A stretch of 64,000 nt of DNA, from assembly GCF_031143425.1 (NCBI RefSeq), contig NC_090441.1, positions 225,862,928 to 225,926,927 on the forward strand. Reading direction: 5' to 3'. This DNA comes from Pleurodeles waltl (Eukaryota; Chordata; Amphibia; Caudata; Salamandridae). Numbering within the stretch: position 1 is the stretch's first letter; each line of letters begins with the position of its first letter. The notes beneath the pieces are model-generated. The model was given only the letters and a program-made list of their open reading frames with translations, was not told where the DNA came from and did not search any database. The position numbers and the translations under genes are program-made. This document shows positions 57,300 to 64,000 of the stretch, piece by piece.

Positions 57300-60192
57300 A
57301 CGAGATTTGCAGTGGCCAGGATGCATGATACTCCATTGGAGGCAGGACTACAGTCCATCTGCCGGCAGCTACGGCTGCACAGTGGTGGTAGTGCCGGTGC
57401 TGGTGGGGGTGCTGCCAGTGGTGGGGGGAGGCTCCAGCCCTCCGCCTACAGCCTTGGACGGCTGCCCACTAGGGCTGCTGCTGCTGGTAGTGGTGCTACT
57501 TTCAGCGGTGCAGGTGGCGGTGCTTGCGGCGGTGCTGCCAGTGGTGAGGGGAGGCTCCAGACCTTCCCCTGCAGCCTTGGACGGCTGCCCACTGAGGCTG
57601 TTGCTGCTGACAGTAGTGGTGCTTGCGGCGGTGCAGGTGGCGGTGCAGGTGGCGGTGCTTGCAGCGGTGCAGGTGGCAGTGCTGGCCGCGGTGCAGGTGG
57701 TGGTGCTGGCGGTTGTGCTGGTAGCCACCAGGCCTTCACCTGCAGGCTTGGATGACTCAAGTGCCTTGGGTGGTGTTCTGTGCCCCTTCCTGCCCTTGGC
57801 AAATGGTGGTGTCACCTTGGGTCTGCCAGCTGGAGTCTTTGACGCGGCCTTGCTGGGTGGTTGTGGCTCCTTCTGCTTGCTGGATGCTGTCCCCTTCTTG
57901 ACCTTGCCAGGTGGCGGAATCTTCTTGGCCTTGGCAGGGGTTTGTGGCATACTGGCTGGCATGACGGGTGCCCCCTTACAGCCTCTGACAGCGGCAGAAA
58001 CCACAGCGGACGTGGACTTGGTGACTGAGGTGCTGGACTGGGTTCTGGCCACCCTGGCCCGAGGTGAAGGATGGGGGGAGGGGTAGGGAACAGGTCAATG
58101 TTGGCTAGGAAAAGTTTCTTAGGGAGATTGGGGCGGGAAGAGGGTGAAGGTTTGGGAGTGAAGGAAGAGGGAATGGTTGTAGGAGGTGTCAGTCTACTGT
58201 GTTTGGGTGCACGTGCATGAGCTGGATGCAGTTGTGAGGTGGATGGCTGTTGGGTGGGTGTGTGCTTGCGTTTGTGTACTTTGGGAGGAAGGGTCACAGA
58301 CAAAGTGGGAGAGGACACAGGGGACGTGTGCATGGATGTGGGGGTGGTGACTGCCAGTGAGGGGTGTGTAGTGAGAGGCGTGCTGGTGATGGAGGTAATG
58401 GATGAGGATGTAGTGCATGCAGGTGTGAGTGGAGACGCTACTGGGAGGGAGGTGGACGATGAGGAGAAGGGAGACACAGTAGAGGCAGTGGATGCTGGTG
58501 TGTCTGCATTGGGATGGTGCTTGTGTGAGTGCCTGTGAGATGAAGTGTGGTGCTTGTCTTTGCCTGAGCTACTTCTGTGTGCTGATTTGGGTGATTGCTG
58601 GTCTGAAGGTGTGCTTGGGATAGGCTGGGGTTGAGGGGATTCGGACTGGGTAGAGGAAGTTGGAGGGGGGAGGCTGGAGACAGGGACAATGGCTGTGATC
58701 AGTGCCGAGGTCTGAGCCTGAAATGCTCTCTGTTGGGCCACCACGCCAGAGTGAATGCCCTCCAGGTATGCATTTGTTTGTTACAAATGCCTCTCGACAC
58801 CCTGGATGGATGGTTGACTGCCCAACAGTGAGGGATCTCAGGAGATCAACAGCCTCCTCACTGAGGGCAGCAGGGCTGACTGGGGCAGGGCCTGAGGTGC
58901 CTGGGGCGTAGGAGATGCCCACCCTTCTGGGTGAGCGGGCACGGGAAACACGCTGAGGGGCTGCTGGGAGAGCTGCTGGGAGGGTGGTGCTGGTACGGGG
59001 TGGCGGCTGTACCTGTTGTTGGGATGGGCACACAGGTGTCCGCCACCGCCAGGGAGATTCCATACGAGGAGGAGTTGCTGTCAATTGTGTCCCCTACTGT
59101 CTCCGTTGTGGTGCTCCCCTCGCCCTCCGTCCTCTGGTGCCCTCACCATCGGTGGATTCGGCATCCAGGTCCATGTGGGATGCAGCTCCCGCCGTTGCCG
59201 TTGCCGGTGCCTCTGCTCCTCCGCCAGATGATGCTAATGCACACAAGGACAGGGTGACAAAACAAAAAGGGGGGGGAAAGACAGAGGATACACTTGGTCA
59301 ATGCCAGCAACACCACTACCGTTGGCAAACACAACACACAGGGAGCACCCCTATGCACTAGGCCATGCACTACCAGTTACACAGCTAGTCACCAGCCCAT
59401 GGGGGTACATTGCCTAACGTCATTAGCTGCACACCTGAAACCCACAGGACCCTGCCCAGTAGTAGATGGCCACTAACACTATTGGGGTTGGAGTGCTTCA
59501 GAGCCTGCCCAACGAGGGACCTACCCTGCCATGTTCGCTCCTGGCCTATGGGCACCCACAGTCCACATCCCCCACCCAGGTAAAACCTTAACGCACGCAA
59601 AGTCAGGAATCTGAATCTGTGCTGTGATGCCTTCAAGCACCCAACCAACTCCGGATAGGCCACCACGAGGATGCGGAACATCAGGGAGGTCAGGGTACGA
59701 CAGGCACCCCTTCCTCATTGCGAGGCCAGCCCCAGCTGGGCCTCCGTCTTCTTCCTTGCCAAGAGGTGCAGGTCCACCCACCGTCTCCGCCTGTCAAAGA
59801 CCCCCAGGGTCCGCACCTCCTTGGGGATGGCACGCCAAATACACTTTTTCTGATGGGTGCTGACCTGCAGGGAAAAGACAGCAGTAAAAGGATTAGTCAT
59901 ATCGTCCGGACCGGCATACTCATGGCCCACCATACCCCTCCCATCCCCTTACACACAGACATTGACCACCATACATGCAGCACTCTGCCCAGGACCCCTC
60001 AGCCCCCCCCACATGAGGCTGACACAGACAACACTTCATACATTCATGGCCCATGCATCATGCTCACAGTGTACTCACCTGTTTGTCTGGAGGACCATAG
60101 AGTAAAGTGTACTGGGGTAGGAACCCATCCACCAGTCTCTCCAACTCCTCCGAAGTGAAGGCAGGGGCCCTTTCCCCAGACACTTGAGCCAT
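57300..60192 (-). pseudogene. Harbinger SANT-like gene 1, antisense within the transposase intron
   Basis: Exon 1 (60192-60079) encodes 38 residues, MAQVSGERAPAF...GPPDKQ, and ends at a consensus donor GTGAGT. Exon 2 starts at 59864 after CCCTGCAG, in phase, with VSTHQKKCIWRAIPKEVRTLG and KKTEAQLGLAS, a helix pattern like the Myb/SANT-type proteins coded by Harbinger transposons. A TGA at 59715-59717 (CGA in a typical copy, my inference) interrupts it, and the frame goes on through RILVVAYPELVG to about 59600. A probable exon 3 begins at 59233 after GTGCATTAG and is a long Ser/Thr/Pro/Lys-rich region (to about 57370) broken by several frameshifts. Such proteins are known to help Harbinger transposases reach the nucleus and the transposon ends. 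Exon 2 end and gene end are uncertain. Confidence 0.65.
57430..57725. repeat. GC-rich short tandem repeats in the exon 3 tail
   Basis: Two copies of a roughly 121-bp unit (AGGCTCCAG... at about 57429 and 57550) are followed by GGTGGCGGTGC-type 12- to 15-bp repeats up to 57725. On the minus strand they encode Thr/Ala/Ser repeats. Confidence 0.85.
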
Positions 60193-60638
60193 TGTCGCTT
60201 CCAGACACAGGTCACAGCAGCACCCTGCAGTGTAGGTCCTCTCCTATTGAAGGTCAGGTAGCAAGTGAGTGAACAGATAGAAAATGGCAGTCACATCCGC
60301 GGCGGTGCGCACCGCCACCACCGGCGTACATCGTCATTGGCTCCTAGAACCCATAGGGCCCAATGTTAACCAATGCAAAGTTGCGTGGTGGTCATTGACC
60401 GCCGAACGCTAAGGCGCACAACACCAGCGGAATTACCTAATTTCCCCTTGTCTCTCCATAGAGGTCAGGCAGCCGCCATTTCAGGGGGGCACAGGGCATG
60501 GCACCTAACTGCATCACAACAGACATTGGCACATCAACTGACTCTCAAATTCACATACTGTTTCTGTAAAGGAAGAGATGCATCATTAATTCAATAGATG
60601 TGTGAATATGTCCCTCTGCTCACCGTTTTTCTCCCTAG
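60193..60638. promoter_or_regulatory. spacer between SANT-like gene 1 and transposase exon 2
   Basis: The genes diverge across 446 bp. A GC-rich segment (60298-60330) holds the inverted repeat GGCGGTGC/GCACCGCC and CATTGG (CCAAT-box complement) near 60336, with another CCAATG near 60374. This would fit a promoter for the antisense gene. The acceptor of transposase exon 2 (TTTTTCTCCCTAG) closes it. Promoter activity is inferred. Confidence 0.4.
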
Positions 60639-61789
60639 ACTTTAACCGCTGAGGAGGAATATGAGATGGAGACATCCTCCCGTGTACAGACCCCTGGTGG
60701 ACCTGGCGACAATGGAGGACAGACACATTATCCTAACCTACAGACTTGATAGGGCCACAATCCAAGAACTGTGTGCCCAATTGGAGCCAGACCTGATTTC
60801 AGCTATTCGCCGCCCCACAGGTATCCCCCCTCTAGTGCAGGTCCTGTCAGTGCTCCATTTCCTGACAAGTGGTTCTTTCCAAGCGACAGTGGCCATGGCA
60901 TCAGGGATGTCACAGCCTATGTTCTCAAACATGTTTACCAGGGTGCTGTCTGCCCTGCTGAAACACATGCGCAGCTACATCATATTCCCCCAGGTGGAGG
61001 ATTTGGCCACAGTGAAAGCTGACTTCTATGCCCTGGGACATATCCTCAACATCATTGGTGCCATTTGTCCCCCCCCCCTGAGGAATGTAACACATGTGGC
61101 ATTGGTTTCCCCCCCCCCAGAGGAATGAACAAGTGCTCAGGAATGGAAAAAGCTTTCACTCTTTGAATGTGCAGATGGTGTGTTTGGCGGACCAGTACAT
61201 CTCCCATGTGAATGCCAAGTATCCTGAATCTGTGCATGACGCCTTTATCTTGAGGAATAGCAGCATTCCATATGTGATGTCTCAACTCCAGAGGCACCGG
61301 GTGCGGCTAATAGGTGAGTCCATGGTCCCCACCCAGTTGATGTAGGTATATGGGTGTGTAGTTGTCCTTAAGGGTGAGTGTATGTTTAACAGGTATCCCT
61401 CAAATATTTGCAGGTGACTCTGTTTACCCCAACCTCTCATGGCTACTAACCGCAGTGAGGAATCCCAGGACAAGGGCAGAGGAACGTTACAATGAGGCAC
61501 ATGGGCGAACAAGGAGGATCATTGAAAGAACCTTTGGCCTCCTGAAGACCAGGTTCCGGTGCCTCCATCGGACAGGCGGATCCCTGTACTACTTACCCAA
61601 GAAGGTGTGCCAGATCATCGTTGCATTTTGTACAACCTGGCCTTGAGACGCCAGGTGCCTTTTCTGCAGGAGGATGAGCCTGGAGATGGTCTTGTGGCAG
61701 ACGTGGAGCCTGTGGACAGTGAGGAAGAGGAGGCAGAGGAAGAAGTTGTGGACAACAGAAGCTCACTCATACAACAGTACTTCCAGTGA
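60639..61789 (+). pseudogene. HARBI1-like Harbinger transposase, exons 2 and 3
   Basis: It would cut and join transposon DNA through a DDE nuclease. Exon 2 (60639-61313) carries MEDRHIILTYRLDRATIQEL, VLSVLHFLTSGSFQATVA, MSQPMFSNMFTRVLSALL and FYALGHILNIIGAI. It then has a disrupted catalytic segment, KSFHSLNVQMVCLADQYIS and ESVHDAFILRNS (second D). Intron 61314-61413 (GTGAGT...TTTGCAG) joins RLIG to DSVYPNLSWLL in frame. Exon 3 goes on with EERYNEAHGRTRRIIERTFGLLKTRF (third catalytic residue E) to an acidic tail LQEDEPGDGL...LIQQYFQ at 61789. Lesions are TAA just after the exon 2 acceptor, a poly-C local duplication near 61064-61125 that removes the first catalytic D, and a frameshift near 61630. 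Confidence 0.88.
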
Positions 61790-62078
61790 CACACAGGTAC
61801 GACACTGGAACTTCACCTTCCATTGCAGTTTTGTGTTGGACATTGTACATGGCAGCCTGATTTCCCTATGTCTATGGCCACTTACTCTACCCTTTGGCAT
61901 CTCTATTTTCATATCTCTGTGGCCCACTCTGGCTCCTGGAGTGTTTAGTGCTGCCCACTACAGGTCATACCAATGTATATATTACTGTACAATGTTTATA
62001 GCTTGTTGAACAAATACAGAATTCAAGCAATGGACAGACTCCATAGTTGTATTTGTTCCAAGGGTGTTTATTTAAGTG
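61790..62078. terminator. shared 3' regions of convergent genes
   Basis: The transposase (+) ends at 61789 and the second Myb-like gene (-) at 62079. On the minus strand AATAAA lies at 62067-62072, only 7-12 bases past that gene's stop. On the plus strand only AATACA-type variants are seen (near 62015). No further gene is present. Confidence 0.5.
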
Positions 62079-63800
62079 CTAAGAGGTGAAGGGGGATGTG
62101 CAATGGGCTTGGGTGGTGTTGGAGGAATGTACAGATAGAATCCAATCTCTTTGTATCACAGGTGCATTGTCCAAGGGGGCATAGGAAGTGGAGCAATGCC
62201 AGTTCAAAGTGGACAGGGTGACATAGTGGGACACAAGGGTGACATTCAAGGGAGTCTTATTTCCTGGTGGGGTCTTGGCAATGTTCTCTGGCTTCTGCCT
62301 GGATCGCTGGGACCTTTTGCATGGTGGTTCTCCTTCTGCAGGGGGTTGGGTGCTGGTGGCCTGTTGGTCCTGTGGCAAGGCATCCTGTCCACTAGCGCCG
62401 GCGGAGGTGGAGGGCTGATCTTCGGTGTGGCTAGTGTCAGGGGCCCAATGGTGTGCCACTGCCTCCCTCATGGTGTTTGCCATGTCAGCCAGCACCCCTG
62501 CAATGGTGACAAGGATGGTTTGGATGTGTTTGGGGTCCTCCCTGTTCCCTAGGTACTGTCCCTCCTGCAGCCGCTGGGTCTCCTGCAACTTGGCCAGTAT
62601 CTGGCCCAAGGTCTCCTGGGAATGGTGGTTTGCTCCCAGGATCCCTGCAAGTGCCTCGTGGAGAGTGGGTTCCCTGGGCCTGTCCTCCCCCTGCCGCACA
62701 GCAGTCCTTCCAGTTTCCCTGTTGTCCTGTGCCTCTGTCCCCTGAACCGTCTCCCCACTGACCCCAGGTCCCTGATTGTTTTGGGTTTGTGGGGTTGCCT
62801 TGGGTGCATGTAGTGGGGGACACACTGCTGATTGACGTGTCCTGGGGTCAGAGGTATAGGCCCGCTGGGTGGGTGCTGTGGTGGTGTTTCCTGAGAGGGG
62901 AGGCTCTGTAGTGGTTTGGGACTGTGGCAGGGTCACCGACTGTCCAGAGGTCCCTGATGGGCCAGGTTGGTCATCATGATCCAGGCATGCAGAGCTGCTG
63001 TCATCACTGTGGGCCCCTTCTTGGGGGGGGGGGGCTGGATGTTGGTGGCACCTCCTGTCCGTAGAGGTTGAGTGGGGGTCCTGTGGGGATGTAAATGCAG
63101 TGTTATTGTATCTGCATGTGTCATCTTGTTCATGGGTGTATTTCCCTGTATGGTTGTGATTGCCCTATCAGCTTTGACTTGTTTGTGTTGTGTTTTTGTG
63201 GGCTAGGTCATTCTCTCTAATGTGCATGCTTTAGTGATGGGTGTCCATGCAGGTCTGTGATGGGTGTCCATGCATTGGTGTGGCATGCAGGGCTTGGTTT
63301 TGTGATGGGTGGATTGTGATAGTGGGGTATATGTGAGGTGGTGGAGTGATGGGAGTGAGGGTAGGGGTAAGAATTAATGATTGCATGCAGGTAGGGTGGG
63401 GGATATAATAGTAAAGATTTGACTTACCAGAGTCCAGTCCTCCTGCTACTCCTGCGAGGCCCTCATGATGCATGATCGCCAAGACTTGCTCCTCCCATGT
63501 TGTTAGTTGTGGGGGAGGAGGTGGGGGTCCACCACCAGTCCTCTGTACAGCTACCTGGTGTCTTGCAACCACAGACCGATCCTTCCCCCGTAGGTCGTTC
63601 CACCTCTTCCTGATGTCATCTATTGTTCTAGGGTGCTGTCGCACGGCATTGACCCTGCCCACGACTCTCCGGCATAGCTCCATCTTCCTCGCAATGGATG
63701 TCTGCTGACCCTGTGATCCGAATAGCTGTGGCTCTACCCGGATGATTTCCTCCACCATGACTTAGCTCCTCCTCTGAAAACCTGGGGTGTCTTTGGGGTG
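62079..63800 (-). pseudogene. Harbinger Myb-like gene 2
   Basis: Exon 1 holds RHPRFSEEELS (near 63770) and, after a small frameshift at about 63757, MVEEIIRVEPQLFGS, KMELCRRVVGRVNAV and RTIDDIRKRWNDLRG, a clear Myb/SANT-like DNA-binding domain as in Harbinger accessory proteins. A consensus donor GTAAGTC follows GGLDSG at 63427. The acceptor CCCCACAG at about 63082 starts exon 2, which has a Pro-rich linker with a run of 12 C (63023-63034). It continues as an acidic/Ser segment, a helical stretch (LHEALAGILGANHHSQETLGQ, 20 residues) and a Lys/Arg cluster (CKRSQRSRQKPEN, near 62320) to the stop at 62079. Joining exons in phase requires one C fewer or two more in that run, so it is frameshifted there or the run length is a sequencing error. 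Confidence 0.75.
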
Positions 63801-64000
63801 CAATGGATGTGGTGTGAGTGGTAGGTGTGAGGATGTGTCGGGTGTTGTGCAGGGTGATGTGTTGTGGTGTGTGGTGTGAGGTGCGTGGATAGTGTATGGG
63901 TGATGGTGTTCTGTCCCTCTGATTGAGTGGGTGCTCCTGCCTTGTCTCTCTCTCAGTTGTCAATTATTTTGGGTCGTAAAGGGTTGTGGGTAATGTGGGT
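63801..64000. other. GT-rich 5' flank of Myb-like gene 2
   Basis: GTGT-rich low-complexity sequence upstream of the Myb-like exon. No Harbinger terminal repeat is reached before the window ends. Confidence 0.5.

Larger units (their letters stand above)
44557..64000 (+). mobile_element. PIF/Harbinger transposon with three gene units, interrupted by element D
   Basis: The left end GGCCCTCATTACAACC follows TAA at 44554-44556, the usual three-base target, inside the chromovirus Gag. The element includes 44557-45913 and resumes at 57209 after the nested LTR element (one copy of ATGCC each side). It holds the transposase gene (+; exons 44860-44942, 60639-61313, 61414-61789), a first SANT-like gene (-; 60192 down to about 57300) and a second Myb-like gene (-; about 63800 down to 62079). 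The right terminal repeat is not in the window, so membership of the second Myb-like gene is inferred. All genes are decayed. Confidence 0.7.

Noticed and set aside
57235..58086. 283-codon plus-strand frame
   Set aside because: It is the complement of the Thr/Ala/Ser repeat exon; GC-rich 6- and 12-bp repeats keep several frames open.

Overview
This is vertebrate intergenic DNA made almost entirely of nested transposable elements. I see no host gene, tRNA or rRNA. Near-identical long LTR retrotransposons stacked on a PIF/Harbinger DNA transposon, with LINE and chromovirus debris, fit a giant amphibian genome. Salamanders, newts in particular, are my best guess, but that is inference from repeat content only.

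The main family is a Ty3/Gypsy-type element with LTRs of about 3 kb (2,994 bp in the best copies) and one gag-pol frame. Its domain order is Gag (coiled coil, SCAN-like capsid C-terminus, zinc knuckle), protease, integrase, reverse transcriptase, RNase H. Integrase lying before RT is the Ty1/copia order on a Gypsy-type polymerase, which is the hallmark of the Gmr1-like group. Three large copies are present: A (21117-26420, +), B (29410-34689, +) and D (48908-54209, -). A and B share an LTR in a tandem LTR-int-LTR-int-LTR chain (18123-37661). D is a clean single insertion (45914-57203) with a perfect 5-bp target duplication, ATGCC. A second, non-autonomous family (4836-18122, -) keeps Gag and protease but replaces integrase, RT and RNase H with a Cys/His/Pro/Gln-rich tail. 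It also forms a shared-LTR chain and is split by a solo LTR with target duplication CTTAT.

Layout: 1-370 unassigned; 371-3220 old LTR (-); 3221-4835 old gag-protease fragment (+), cut by the next element; 4836-18122 non-autonomous chain (-); 18123-37661 autonomous chain (+), whose right end is a different, older copy; 37662-39203 truncated LTR (+); 39204-40549 LINE pieces; 40550-41114 Harbinger-type MITE with TTA duplication; 41148-41323 LTR end fragment; 41353-41480 tetranucleotide array; 41484-44556 chromodomain Gypsy element (-) that lost its RT; 44557-64000 Harbinger transposon, interrupted by element D at 45914-57203 and running off the window.

The Harbinger copy has a three-exon HARBI1-like transposase (+) and two separate genes on the minus strand with SANT/Myb-type sequences, one of them inside the large first intron of the transposase. 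Every gene carries stops or frameshifts, so nothing here looks autonomous today, but autonomous element D and the A/B internal regions are young by sequence similarity.
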